This document shows, piece after piece, positions 16,584-25,633 of a stretch of DNA of 64,000 bases (position 1 is its first letter; the number at the start of each line of letters is the position of its first letter). The translations under genes and the position numbers were made by a program. The DNA is from Rubellimicrobium sp. (GTDB lineage: Bacteria; Pseudomonadota; Alphaproteobacteria; Rhodobacterales; Rhodobacteraceae), in contig JADYZU010000041.1 in NCBI GenBank assembly GCA_020852925.1, positions 1-64,000 of the forward strand. Direction: 5' to 3'. The notes below the pieces were generated by a model. That model was given only the letters and a program-made list of their open reading frames with translations, was not told where the DNA came from and did not search any database.

Positions 16584-18119
16584 ATGACCGCCACCGACAT
16601 CGCCGTTCGCGTGCAGGGCGTCGCCAAGAGTTTCGGCGGCGCGCGCATCCTCGACGACATCCATGTGCAGATCGCGGCCGGGACCGTCCATGCCCTCGTG
16701 GGCGAGAACGGCGCCGGCAAGTCGAGCCTGGGCAAGATCATCGGCGGCTACTATGTGCCCGACGAGGGCGATGTGACGGTGCACGGCACCCGCGTCACCC
16801 GCTTCACCCCGCGCGATGCGCTGGGGCACGGGGTGGCGATGATCCATCAGGAACTGCAACTGGCGCCGGAACTGACCGTGCTTCAGAACGTGTTCCTCGG
16901 GCAGGAATCGAACCGCGCCGGCATCCTCGTGAAAGGCGATCTCGAACGGTTCCACGCGCTCGAGGCGACCTGCGACTTCGGCCTCGACCCGCAGGCGCGG
17001 GTGGCGGGGCTGCGCATCGCCGAGCGCCAGAAGGTCGAGATCATGCGCGCCATCGCCCGCGATGCCCGCATCATCATCATGGACGAACCCACCTCGTCCC
17101 TGACCGAGGACGAGGCCGAGCGCCTGCACGGCGTCATCCGCCGCCTCAGGGGGCAGGGCAAGACCGTCATCTATGTGAGCCATTACCTCGACCACATCCT
17201 GGCGACCTGCGACAACGTCACGATCATGCGCGACGGCCGCGTGGTGCGCACCGCGCCCATCGCCGGCGAGACCCGCAAGAGCCTGGTCGATTCCATGCTC
17301 GGGCAGGAAAGCGACATCCTCTGGCCCGACCTGCCGCCCGCGCCGGGCGCCGATGTGGCGCCGGTGGTGGAACTGCGCGGCGTCTCGACCGCGACGGGGC
17401 TGCGCGGCATCGACCTGACCGTGCGCCCCGGAGAGATCGTCGGCCTTGTGGGCCTTGTCGGATCGGGCCGCACCGAGATCGCCCGCGCCCTCTTTGGCGC
17501 CGATCCGATCACGGCGGGCGACTATCTCATCGGGGGCGAGCGGCAGAAGCCCATGACCGTGACGCGCGCCATCGCCGCGGGCATCTCGCTCGTGCCCGAG
17601 GACCGGCGCAAGCAGGGCCTGGTCCTGACCCAGACGACGCGGCCGAACATCAGCCTTGCCACCCTGGGCGCGGTCAGCCGCTGGGGCGTGATCGACCGGG
17701 CCGCCGAAACCCTCCGCGTGCGCGACATGATCCGCCATTTCGGCATCGTGCCCGGCCATGTGGACGGCAAGGTGCTGCGCTATTCGGGGGGCAACCAGCA
17801 GAAGGTGCTCTTGTCGAAATGGGCGGTGGCGCGGCCGCGCCTGCTCATCCTCGACGAACCCTCGCGCGGGGTGGACATCGGCGCGCGCCAGCGCATCCAC
17901 GAATTCATCGTCGAGACCGCGCGTCAGGGCGTGGCGGTCCTGCTCATCTCGTCCGAGATCGAGGAGGTGATCAACCTGTCGCACCGCTCCTGCCTGATGA
18001 GCGAGGGGCGCATCTTTGCCGAGGAGCCTTCCTCGTCCCTCACCCTCGAGAGCGCGCTGCACCGGGTGTTTCTCGAACAGAACCGCAATGCCATGCAGCC
18101 GGAGGTCGCCCCGTCATGA
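16584..18119 (+). CDS. Sugar-type ABC transporter ATPase (RbsA-like, two ABC domains)
   Basis: 511 residues with two fused nucleotide-binding domains. The first has Walker A GENGAGKSSLGK, a degenerate signature LRIAERQKVEIM, and Walker B IIIMDEPTSSL. The second has a reduced Walker A (GLVGSGRTEIAR), signature YSGGNQQKVLLS and Walker B LLILDEPSRGVD. This asymmetry is the norm for RbsA/MglA. The stop overlaps the permease ATG (ATGA). Confidence 0.95.
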   Translation: MTATDIAVRVQGVAKSFGGARILDDIHVQIAAGTVHALVGENGAGKSSLGKIIGGYYVPDEGDVTVHGTRVTRFTPRDALGHGVAMIHQELQLAPELTVLQNVFLGQESNRAGILVKGDLERFHALEATCDFGLDPQARVAGLRIAERQKVEIMRAIARDARIIIMDEPTSSLTEDEAERLHGVIRRLRGQGKTVIYVSHYLDHILATCDNVTIMRDGRVVRTAPIAGETRKSLVDSMLGQESDILWPDLPPAPGADVAPVVELRGVSTATGLRGIDLTVRPGEIVGLVGLVGSGRTEIARALFGADPITAGDYLIGGERQKPMTVTRAIAAGISLVPEDRRKQGLVLTQTTRPNISLATLGAVSRWGVIDRAAETLRVRDMIRHFGIVPGHVDGKVLRYSGGNQQKVLLSKWAVARPRLLILDEPSRGVDIGARQRIHEFIVETARQGVAVLLISSEIEEVINLSHRSCLMSEGRIFAEEPSSSLTLESALHRVFLEQNRNAMQPEVAPS

Positions 18120-19093
18120 CAGCCCCATCCCCCATGCCCGCCCGCAGGCGCCTGAGGGCAGGCGACATCGCCCGCGACTATGGCGTGGTCGTCATCATCG
18201 TCGTGCTGATGATGGTGCTGAGCGTGACCTCGGATTCCTTCCTCACGCCGCGCAACCTGCTCAACATCCTGAACCAGTGGACCCCGGTGTTCATCATCGC
18301 CGCGGCCCTGACCCTTGTCATCATCGGCGGCGGGTTCGACCTGTCGGCGGGGGCGGTGTTCGCGGTGGCGGCGGTGTCGTCGGCGCTGATCGTGCTCAGG
18401 GTGGACACCACCCTCGGCATCGTCCTCGCGCCGCTGATCGGGCTGGCTCTCGGCACGGTGAACGGGCTGGTGATCACGCTCTTCAACGTGCATTCGTTCC
18501 TTGCGACGCTGGCCACCTCGATGGTCTACCGCGGCTTTGCCGTGCTCATCACCGACGGCAAGCAGGTGCCGGTCCGGGTCGAAAGCTTCGAATGGCTGGG
18601 CCGGGGGCGGATCGAGCTGGGCGTGGCGCAGGTGAACATCGCCGTCCTCGTCATGCTGGGCTTCATGGCGCTCATGATGTTCGTGCTGAACCGCACCACC
18701 TTCGGCCGCGCGGTCTTTGCCGTGGGCGGCAACGAGGAGGCGGCGATCCTCTCGGGCATCCGCACGAAGACGGTGAAGGTCGTGACCTTCGCCCTGTGCG
18801 GCATGGCGGCGGGCCTGGCCGGGGTGATCACCACCAGCCGCGTCGCCACCGCCGAAAGCGGCTCGGGCATGGGGATCGAGTTTCAGGCCATCGCCGCCGT
18901 CATCCTGGGCGGCACCTCGATCATGGGGGGCGCAGGCGCGGTCTGGCGCTCGATGGCGGGGGTGCTGCTCATGGCGCTGATCGGCAACGGCTTCAACATC
19001 CTGGGCTGGCATCCGTTCTTCAAGGATCTGACCACCGGCGTGATCATCGTGCTGGCGGTCGCGCTGGCCGCCTCGGGATCGAAGAGCCGCTAG
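18116..19093 (+). CDS. Sugar-type ABC transporter permease (RbsC-like)
   Basis: 325 residues, with about eight to ten membrane segments beginning near residue 25 (VVVIIVVLMMVLSV). The family motif region GGGFDLSAGAVFAVAA is near residue 70, and AVGGNEEAAILSGI lies in the cytoplasmic loop that contacts the ATPase. Single-permease systems like this work as homodimers. Translationally coupled to the ATPase by ATGA. Confidence 0.94.
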   Translation: MTAPSPMPARRRLRAGDIARDYGVVVIIVVLMMVLSVTSDSFLTPRNLLNILNQWTPVFIIAAALTLVIIGGGFDLSAGAVFAVAAVSSALIVLRVDTTLGIVLAPLIGLALGTVNGLVITLFNVHSFLATLATSMVYRGFAVLITDGKQVPVRVESFEWLGRGRIELGVAQVNIAVLVMLGFMALMMFVLNRTTFGRAVFAVGGNEEAAILSGIRTKTVKVVTFALCGMAAGLAGVITTSRVATAESGSGMGIEFQAIAAVILGGTSIMGGAGAVWRSMAGVLLMALIGNGFNILGWHPFFKDLTTGVIIVLAVALAASGSKSR

Positions 19094-19186
19094 CGAACCT
19101 CGCCCTGCAACGGGTGCGGGCGCGCCTTGCGCGGATCCCGCCCCATCCCTGCCGCCGCCCGGGCGGCGCCACCCACAGGAGGCCCC

Positions 19187-21256
19187 ATGTCTGACAGGAT
19201 CATCCGCGTTGCGACCGATGTCGGCGGCACCTTCACCGATCTCGTGCATTTCGAGACCGACACCGCCACCGGCCGCCAGACCGTGCGCACCGCCAAGTCC
19301 GACACCACCCCCCCGGATTTCGAGAAGGGCGTGCTGAACGTCCTCGAGAAGGGCGCGGTGAAGATCGACGAGGTGGATTTCCTGGCCCATGGCACCACCG
19401 TGGTCATCAACGCGCTGACCGAAAGGAAGGGCGCGCGCGTGGGCCTGATCACCACGCGGGGGTTTCGCGACGTGCTCGAGATCGGGCGCGGCAACCGGCC
19501 GGATTTCTTCAACCTGATGTATCGCAAGCCCGCGCCCTTCGTCGAACGCTACCTGCGGCGCGAGGTGCCGGGGCGGATGGATTTCCACGGCGCCGAGCAG
19601 GTGCCGCTCGACCTGTCGGGCCTGCCGCGGATCGTGGCGGATTTCCAGGCCGATGGCGTCACCGCGGTGGCGGTCTGCCTGATCCACGCCTATGCCAACC
19701 CCGCCCATGAAGCGGCGGTCCTCGCCGAACTGCACCGCCTCTGGCCCGGCGTCACCGCCGTGGCCTCGCACCAGATCACCCGCGAATGGCGCGAATACGA
19801 ACGCAGCTCGACCACGGTGCTGTCGGCCTATGTGCAGCCGGCGGCGGAACGCTATCTCGAACGGCTGGAACAGGGGCTGAAGGCGCAGGGCTATCGCGGC
19901 GCGCTTTACATCATGCAGTCGAACTGCGGCGTCGATACCGTGGCCTCGATCCGGCAGACGCCGATCACCATGGTGGAAAGCGGCCCCGCCTCGGGGTTCT
20001 GGGGGGCGGCCGAACTGGGCCGCATCATCGGCGAACCCGACGTTCTGGCGCTGGACATCGGCGGGACCACGGCGAAATGCTCGCTCATCAAGGGCGGGCA
20101 TGTGGCGATCAAGACCGACTACTGGATCGAGCGTGACCGCAAGTCGGCCGGCTATCCGATCATGGTGCCGGTGGTCGATCTGGTCGAGATCGGCAACGGC
20201 GGCGGGTCGATCGCCTGGGTGGACGATTTCGGCAAGCTGCATGTCGGGCCGCAGTCGGCCGGCGCCAGCCCCGGCCCGGCCGCCTATGGCCGCGGCGGCA
20301 CGGATGCCACCACGACCGATGCGAACCTGGCGCTGGGCCGCATCAACCGCGACTATTTCTGCGGCGGCACCGTGACTGCGGACATGGGCGCGCTCGGCAC
20401 GGCGCTGGGCGGGCTGGCCGGGCGGCTGGGCATGACCGAATCCGAGGTGGCGCGCGGTATCGTGCGCATCGCCAATTCGAACATGGTGAACGCGCTCAAG
20501 CTGGTCAGCGTGAACCGCGGCTTTGATCCGCGCGACTTCACGCTGGTGGTGTTCGGGGGCGGCGGGCCGATGCATGGCGTCGCACTCGGGCAGGAACTGG
20601 GGGTGAAGAAGGTGGTGGTGCCGCGCGGCGCGCCGGTGTTTTCCGCCTGGGGCATGCTGATGAGCGACCTGCGGCGCGACTATTTCGTGACCGAACTCAT
20701 GGATGCCGACAATGCCGCGGCCCTCGGCGCGCTGCTGGACGCGACCGAGGCCCGCGCCCGCGCCGACTTCGCCCGCGAGGGCGTCGCCGCCGACAAGGTG
20801 GCGATGACCCGCTTCATCCGCGCGCGCTATCAGAACCAGGAATTCGCGGTCGAGGTGGCCTTGCCGAACGCTCCGCTGGACGCGGCGGTGATGCGCAGAC
20901 TGATCGCCGATTTCCACGAGGCCTATGAACGCGAATATACCTACCGCCTCGAGGCCGGCGTGGAAATCATCGGCATCCACCTGATCGCCGCCTCCGAGGT
21001 CGGCAAGCTCGAGATCGTGCCGCTGCCCACCACCGGCGCCGGCGTCGATCAGGCGATCAAGGGCCGCCGCCCCGTCGATTACGCCACCGAAGGGGTGCAT
21101 GACGCCACGATCTACGACGGCACCCGCCTTGAACCCGGCATGCGCCTGACCGGCCCCGCCGTGATCGAGGATCCCGGCACCACCATCGTCGTCCACCCCG
21201 GCAACCGGGCCCATATGGACGCATTCGGCAACATCCACATCGAGATCCGGGGGTAA
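19187..21256 (+). CDS. Hydantoinase/5-oxoprolinase subunit A (HyuA)
   Basis: 689 residues from ATG 19187, with AGGAGG ten bases upstream. ATP-dependent ring-opening hydrolase subunit of the ASKHA superfamily. The phosphate-binding motifs VATDVGGTFTDLVHF and LDIGGTTAKCSLI are present, and GGGGPMHGVALGQELG lies in the second half. The HyuA/HyuB pair covers hydantoinases, 5-oxoprolinase, N-methylhydantoinase and acetophenone-type carboxylases, so the substrate cannot be read from sequence. It is four bases from HyuB. Confidence 0.92.
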   Translation: MSDRIIRVATDVGGTFTDLVHFETDTATGRQTVRTAKSDTTPPDFEKGVLNVLEKGAVKIDEVDFLAHGTTVVINALTERKGARVGLITTRGFRDVLEIGRGNRPDFFNLMYRKPAPFVERYLRREVPGRMDFHGAEQVPLDLSGLPRIVADFQADGVTAVAVCLIHAYANPAHEAAVLAELHRLWPGVTAVASHQITREWREYERSSTTVLSAYVQPAAERYLERLEQGLKAQGYRGALYIMQSNCGVDTVASIRQTPITMVESGPASGFWGAAELGRIIGEPDVLALDIGGTTAKCSLIKGGHVAIKTDYWIERDRKSAGYPIMVPVVDLVEIGNGGGSIAWVDDFGKLHVGPQSAGASPGPAAYGRGGTDATTTDANLALGRINRDYFCGGTVTADMGALGTALGGLAGRLGMTESEVARGIVRIANSNMVNALKLVSVNRGFDPRDFTLVVFGGGGPMHGVALGQELGVKKVVVPRGAPVFSAWGMLMSDLRRDYFVTELMDADNAAALGALLDATEARARADFAREGVAADKVAMTRFIRARYQNQEFAVEVALPNAPLDAAVMRRLIADFHEAYEREYTYRLEAGVEIIGIHLIAASEVGKLEIVPLPTTGAGVDQAIKGRRPVDYATEGVHDATIYDGTRLEPGMRLTGPAVIEDPGTTIVVHPGNRAHMDAFGNIHIEIRG

Positions 21257-21260
21257 GGCC

Positions 21261-22907
21261 ATGACCGCACACGATCCCGTTACCTTCGACATCATCCAGA
21301 ACGCGCTCGAGGCGATCGCGGACGAGATGTTCGTGGCGCAGCGCAAGGCCAGCATGTCGGCGATCATCTACGAGGTGCTCGACCTGTCGTCCTCGATCCT
21401 CGATCCCGCCGGCGACATCGCCGCCGCGGGCGCGGGGATCCCGGCGTTCATCGGCGTGCTCGACAAGGCGGTGAAGGGCATCCTGAAGAAATTCCCGCTC
21501 GAGTCGGTGAAGCCGGGCGATGTATTCGCCTCGAACGATCCCTATTGGGGCGGCGTGACGCATCTGAACGACATGGTGCTGGCCGCGCCGGTCTTTGCCG
21601 AGGGGCGCGTCATCGCCTGGGTGGCGAACATCGCCCACTGGAACGACGTGGGCGGCAATGTGCCGGGGTCGATGTCCTCCGAGGCCACCGAGATCTTCCA
21701 GGAGGGGGTGCGCATCCCGGCGGTGCGCCTCTTTGACGAGGGGCGGCCGAACCAGGCGGTGTTCGACATCCTCTATGTGAACACAAGGCTGCCCGATTTC
21801 CTGCGCGGCGACCTGTGGGCCGGCATCGCGGGCCTGCGCATCGGCGAGCGCCGCGTGCTCGAACTGATCGCCAAATACGGCGCCGCAACCTATGTCGCGG
21901 CGGTGCAGGACTACATGGATCTGGGCGAACGGCGCGCGCTGGCCGCGCTGGCGCACCTGCCGCCGGGCACCTACGACTTCGAGGAGGAACAGGATTCGGG
22001 CGCGATCCACCGCCTGCGCCTGACCATCACGCCCGAGAGGTTCACCGTCGATCTGACCGACAATCCGGCGCAGGCGGGATCGAACAATTCCTCGCGCGAG
22101 GGGTCCGAGATCGCGCTGCAACTGGCGTTCAAGACCTTCACCGATCCCGAGGGGCCGGGGAACGGCGGCTGTTTCCGCCCGCTCGAGGTGATCACGAAGC
22201 CGGGGACGATCTTTCACGTCGTGGAGCCCGGCGCGCTCGGCTATTATTCCGAGGTCGAGATCCGGCTGTTCGACATGACGCTGCGGGCGCTGGCGCATCA
22301 CTTTCCGGGCGTGGTGCCTTCGGGCAATTTCGCCTCGATCTGCGGCACGGTCATGGGCGGCAAGCACCCCGACACCGGGCGCCACTACACCATCGTCGAG
22401 CCGCAGATCGGCGGCTGGGGGGCGTGGCAGGGGCAGGACGGGCCTTCGGGGCAGTTTTCCGGCTTTCACGGCGAGACCTTCAACTGCCCGGCCGAGATCG
22501 CCGAGGCGCGTTACGGCATGTTCGTCGATCAGGTGGCGCTGAACCCCGAACCGGGCGGCGAGGGCCAGTGGCGCGGCGGCAAGGGGATCGAGGTGCATTA
22601 CCGCGTGCGCGGCGACAACAACTTCCTGTCGCTGGGCTACACCCGTTCGCGCATGCCGCCCTGGGGGCAGGCGGGGGGGCTGGACGGGTCGCTGAACTAT
22701 GTGGAACTGCTGCGCACCGACGGCCGGCGCGAGCGGTATTCCTTTGCCACCAATGTGGTGGTGAATACCGATGACGTGATCCGCATCGTCACCGCGAACG
22801 GCGGCGGCTATGGCGATCCGGCGCTGCGCCGGCGCGAGGATGTCGCGCGCGATCTGAGGAACGGCTATGTCACCGAAGCCCGTGCGCGCGAGGTCTATGG
22901 CCAGTGA
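21261..22907 (+). CDS. Hydantoinase/5-oxoprolinase subunit B (HyuB)
   Basis: 548 residues, partner of the upstream HyuA. Typical features are DPVTFDIIQNALEAIADEMF at the N-terminus, the metal-site region SNDPYWGGVTHLNDM, and the C-terminal TANGGGYGDPALRR. Its length matches the HyuB family. It closes the island; selO begins 170 bases later with an unrelated function. Confidence 0.93.
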   Translation: MTAHDPVTFDIIQNALEAIADEMFVAQRKASMSAIIYEVLDLSSSILDPAGDIAAAGAGIPAFIGVLDKAVKGILKKFPLESVKPGDVFASNDPYWGGVTHLNDMVLAAPVFAEGRVIAWVANIAHWNDVGGNVPGSMSSEATEIFQEGVRIPAVRLFDEGRPNQAVFDILYVNTRLPDFLRGDLWAGIAGLRIGERRVLELIAKYGAATYVAAVQDYMDLGERRALAALAHLPPGTYDFEEEQDSGAIHRLRLTITPERFTVDLTDNPAQAGSNNSSREGSEIALQLAFKTFTDPEGPGNGGCFRPLEVITKPGTIFHVVEPGALGYYSEVEIRLFDMTLRALAHHFPGVVPSGNFASICGTVMGGKHPDTGRHYTIVEPQIGGWGAWQGQDGPSGQFSGFHGETFNCPAEIAEARYGMFVDQVALNPEPGGEGQWRGGKGIEVHYRVRGDNNFLSLGYTRSRMPPWGQAGGLDGSLNYVELLRTDGRRERYSFATNVVVNTDDVIRIVTANGGGYGDPALRRREDVARDLRNGYVTEARAREVYGQ

Positions 22908-23002
22908 CGGGACGAGTGACCAGCCCGTGACCAGGCGGAGCGCGCGCGGTGCCCCGCGCGCGCATTCCCCTGTCTCTGCGGCGCCTGCGCGCCGCCTCGG
23001 TT

Positions 23003-23035
23003 GCCTCCGGCGGGGGTATTTGGGCAAAGATGAAG
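23003..23035 (+). repeat. Interspersed element, copy 1 (GGGGTATTT...GCAAAGATGAAG)
   Basis: The block reads GCCTCCGGCGGGGGTATTT, then GGGCAAAGATGAAG. A close match occurs at 36485-36515 (CCCCGGGGTATTT, then CCGGCAAAGATGAAG). Both are intergenic. Similar intergenic words are familiar from Rhodobacteraceae genomes, from memory. The function is unknown to me. Confidence 0.6.
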
Positions 23036-23077
23036 CGCAGTCTGGCGCCGGGGCGGGGGCGCGCCTATCTGTGGTAA

Positions 23078-24475
23078 ATGACATATCCTCGATTCGACAA
23101 TTCCTATGCGCGCCTGCCCGGGCATCTGTTCGCGCGGGTGCTGCCCGAGCCGGTGGCGGCGCCGCGCCTTGTGGTGCTGAACGTGGATCTGGCGCGCGCG
23201 ATCGGCTGCGATCCCGGGATGCTGGGCACGCAGGAGGGGCTGGGCTGGCTGTCGGGCAATGCGGTGCCGCCGGGGGCCGAGCCGCTGGCCGCGGCCTATG
23301 CCGGGCATCAGTTCGGGGTCTGGAGCCCGCAACTGGGGGACGGGCGCGCGGTGCTGCTGGGCGAGATCCTCGGGCCGGACGGCGCCCGGCGCGACCTGGG
23401 CCTGAAGGGGTCGGGGCGCACGCCCTGGTCGCGCGGCGGTGACGGGCGGGCCTGGATCGGGCCGGTGTTGCGCGAATATCTGCTGTCCGAGGCGATGCAT
23501 GCCTTGGGCGTGCCCACCACGCGGGCGCTGGCCGTGGTGCTGACCGGCGAGGAGGTGATGCGCGACGGCCCCCGGCCCGGCGCGATCCTGACCCGGGTGG
23601 CCGCGAGCCATATCCGCATCGGCACCTTCCAGTATCTTGCCGCCCGCCGTGACCGCGAGGGGCTGGCGGCGCTGGTGCGCCATGCGATCGACCGGCATTG
23701 GCCGGGGGTGGCCGGTGCCGAGGGCCTGCTGCGGGCGGTGGTGGCGGCGCAGGCGCGGCTGGTGGCGCAGTGGATGGCGGTCGGGTTCGTCCATGGGGTG
23801 ATGAACACCGACAACATGACCGTCTCGGGCGAGACGATCGACTATGGGCCTTGCGCCTTTCTCGATGGCTACGACCCGGGGGCGGTGTTTTCCTCGATCG
23901 ACCGGCATGGGCGTTATGCCTGGGGCAACCAGCCGGCGATCGCGCTGTGGAATCTGGCGCAGTTCGCCTCGGCGCTGATCGTGCTGGAGGAGGACGCGGA
24001 GGAGGCGGTGGCGCGGATGGGGGCGGTGCTGCGCGGGTTCGGCCCGCTGTTCGAGGCGGAGCGGGACGCGCGCCTGGCCGCCCGGATCGGGCTGCCCCCC
24101 GGGGACGAGGCGCGGGCGCTGGTCGAGGAGCTGCTCGCGCTCATGGCGGCGGGTGGGTCGGATTTCACCGCGACCTTCACCGCGCTGGGCGAAGGCGGCG
24201 CGCGCGACCGGATCGCGGACCGCGCGGGCCATGACGCCTGGGAGGCGCGCTGGCGGCGGGCGGGGCCGGATGCGGCGCTGATGGCGCGCAGCAATCCGCG
24301 GGTGATCCCGCGCAATCACCTGATCGAGGCGGCGATCAGCAGGGCGGTGGCGGGGGATTTCGCCCCCTTCCACGCGATGCTTGCCGCGGTGACGCGGCCG
24401 TTTTCGCCCGATCCCCTGCACGAGCGCCCGCCCGGGCCGGGCGAGCGCGTCACGCAGACCTTCTGCGGCACCTGA
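23078..24475 (+). CDS. selO: Protein adenylyltransferase SelO (YdiU)
   Basis: Pseudokinase that transfers AMP to target proteins in redox homeostasis, 465 residues. Family motifs are AYAGHQFGVWSPQLGDGRA, LKGSGRTPWSRGGDGRA, the HGVMNTDNM catalytic-loop equivalent and DYGPCAFLDGY in place of DFG. It ends in TFCGT, where the near-terminal Cys corresponds to the Cys/Sec position of the family. ATG 23078 follows a stretch without a good ribosome binding site. Confidence 0.93.
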   Translation: MTYPRFDNSYARLPGHLFARVLPEPVAAPRLVVLNVDLARAIGCDPGMLGTQEGLGWLSGNAVPPGAEPLAAAYAGHQFGVWSPQLGDGRAVLLGEILGPDGARRDLGLKGSGRTPWSRGGDGRAWIGPVLREYLLSEAMHALGVPTTRALAVVLTGEEVMRDGPRPGAILTRVAASHIRIGTFQYLAARRDREGLAALVRHAIDRHWPGVAGAEGLLRAVVAAQARLVAQWMAVGFVHGVMNTDNMTVSGETIDYGPCAFLDGYDPGAVFSSIDRHGRYAWGNQPAIALWNLAQFASALIVLEEDAEEAVARMGAVLRGFGPLFEAERDARLAARIGLPPGDEARALVEELLALMAAGGSDFTATFTALGEGGARDRIADRAGHDAWEARWRRAGPDAALMARSNPRVIPRNHLIEAAISRAVAGDFAPFHAMLAAVTRPFSPDPLHERPPGPGERVTQTFCGT

Positions 24476-24481
24476 GCGGGC

Positions 24482-25039
24482 TCAGTCGATCGCCTGCACT
24501 CGCATCATCACGTCGGGCGTGCCCGGGACGGCGCCCGAATTCGGGTCGCCGCGCTTGATCGCGTCGAGCACCTCGAGGCCGGCGGTCACATGGCCGACCA
24601 CGGTATACTGGCCGTTCAGGTGCGGGGCATCGGCGAACATGATGAAGAACTGGCTGTTGGCCGAATCCGGGTCCATGCTGCGCGCCATGCCGACCACGCC
24701 GCGGGTGAAGGGGATGTCCGAGAATTCGGCCGGCAGGTCCGGCAGGTTCGATCCGCCCATGCCCGCGGCCGACAGATCGGCGCCGGCGCGGCCATAGCGC
24801 ACGTCGCCGGTCTGGGCCATGAAGCCGTCGATGACGCGGTGGAACACCACGCCGTCATAGGCCCCCTCGCGCGCCAGGGCGAGCAGGCGGGCCGACGCCT
24901 CGGGGGCGGCCTCCTCGTCGAGTTCGATGGTGATGGTGCCATGGGCCTGACCGGCGACCTCGATCGAGAGGCCGGCGCCCAGCGCCGGGCCGGCCAGAAG
25001 CGCGGCGATCGCGGCGGCGGCGAAGAGGTCACGCGACAT
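24482..25039 (-). CDS. Exported cyclophilin-type peptidyl-prolyl isomerase
   Basis: 185 residues. An N-terminal signal peptide of about 21 residues ([21 protein letters not shown]) is followed by a compact cyclophilin domain with [14 protein letters not shown], the FFIMF strand and a truncated active-site loop like bacterial PpiA. It should catalyse proline isomerisation in the periplasm. The start overlaps the stop of the cytoplasmic paralogue by 11 bases. Confidence 0.92.
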   Translation of the reverse strand: MSRDLFAAAAIAALLAGPALGAGLSIEVAGQAHGTITIELDEEAAPEASARLLALAREGAYDGVVFHRVIDGFMAQTGDVRYGRAGADLSAAGMGGSNLPDLPAEFSDIPFTRGVVGMARSMDPDSANSQFFIMFADAPHLNGQYTVVGHVTAGLEVLDAIKRGDPNSGAVPGTPDVMMRVQAID

Positions 25040-25538
25040 CGGCGGCCACCTTGACCGAGATCATGCGGTCGGGCGCGGCGGGCGGTTCGCCGCGGGTGAT
25101 GGCATCGACATGTTCCATCCCCGAGACCACGCGGCCATAGACCGTATACTGGCGGTTCAGGAAATGGTTGTCCTTGAAGTTGATGAAGAACTGGCTGTTC
25201 GCGGAATTGGGGTTCTGCGAGCGCGCCGCGCCCAGCGTGCCGCGGTCATGCGGGATGTTCGAGAATTCGGCCGGCAGGTCGGGCAGGGCGGAACCGCCGG
25301 TGCCGGCGCGGCGCAGGTTGAAGCCGTCCTCCATGTCGCCATGTTCCACGTCGCCGGTCTGGGCCATGAAGCCGTCGATGACGCGGTGGAAGGCCACGTT
25401 GTCATACTGGCCGGACCGGGCGAGTTCCTTCATCCGCGCGCAATGCAGCGGCGCGATGCCGGTCAGAAGCTCGATCACCACGGGACCGTCCTTGAGGGTG
25501 ATGATGATGGTGTTTTCGGGATCCTTGGGTTCGGCCAC
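25029..25538 (-). CDS. Cytoplasmic cyclophilin-type peptidyl-prolyl isomerase
   Basis: 169 residues without a signal peptide, close in sequence to the following exported paralogue: both share [15 protein letters not shown] and ANSQFFI. Like PpiB it should act in the cytoplasm. It is first of the two-gene unit, so one transcript supplies isomerases for both compartments. Divergent from pgk. Confidence 0.93.
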   Translation of the reverse strand: MAEPKDPENTIIITLKDGPVVIELLTGIAPLHCARMKELARSGQYDNVAFHRVIDGFMAQTGDVEHGDMEDGFNLRRAGTGGSALPDLPAEFSNIPHDRGTLGAARSQNPNSANSQFFINFKDNHFLNRQYTVYGRVVSGMEHVDAITRGEPPAAPDRMISVKVAADVA

Positions 25539-25633
25539 GGGATGTCTCCATTCATTGGGGGCTGGCGGCTGACATAGGCAAATGGCATGGGAAAGCCAAG
25601 AACCGGCGGGCGGCCGGGGCCAGGAGGAGCGCG

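Noticed and set aside
17924-21367. Open minus-strand frame of more than 1100 codons across the ABC and hyuA genes
   Set aside because: Composition is His/Arg/Gly-rich shadow sequence opposite well-recognised genes; very high GC removes stop codons.
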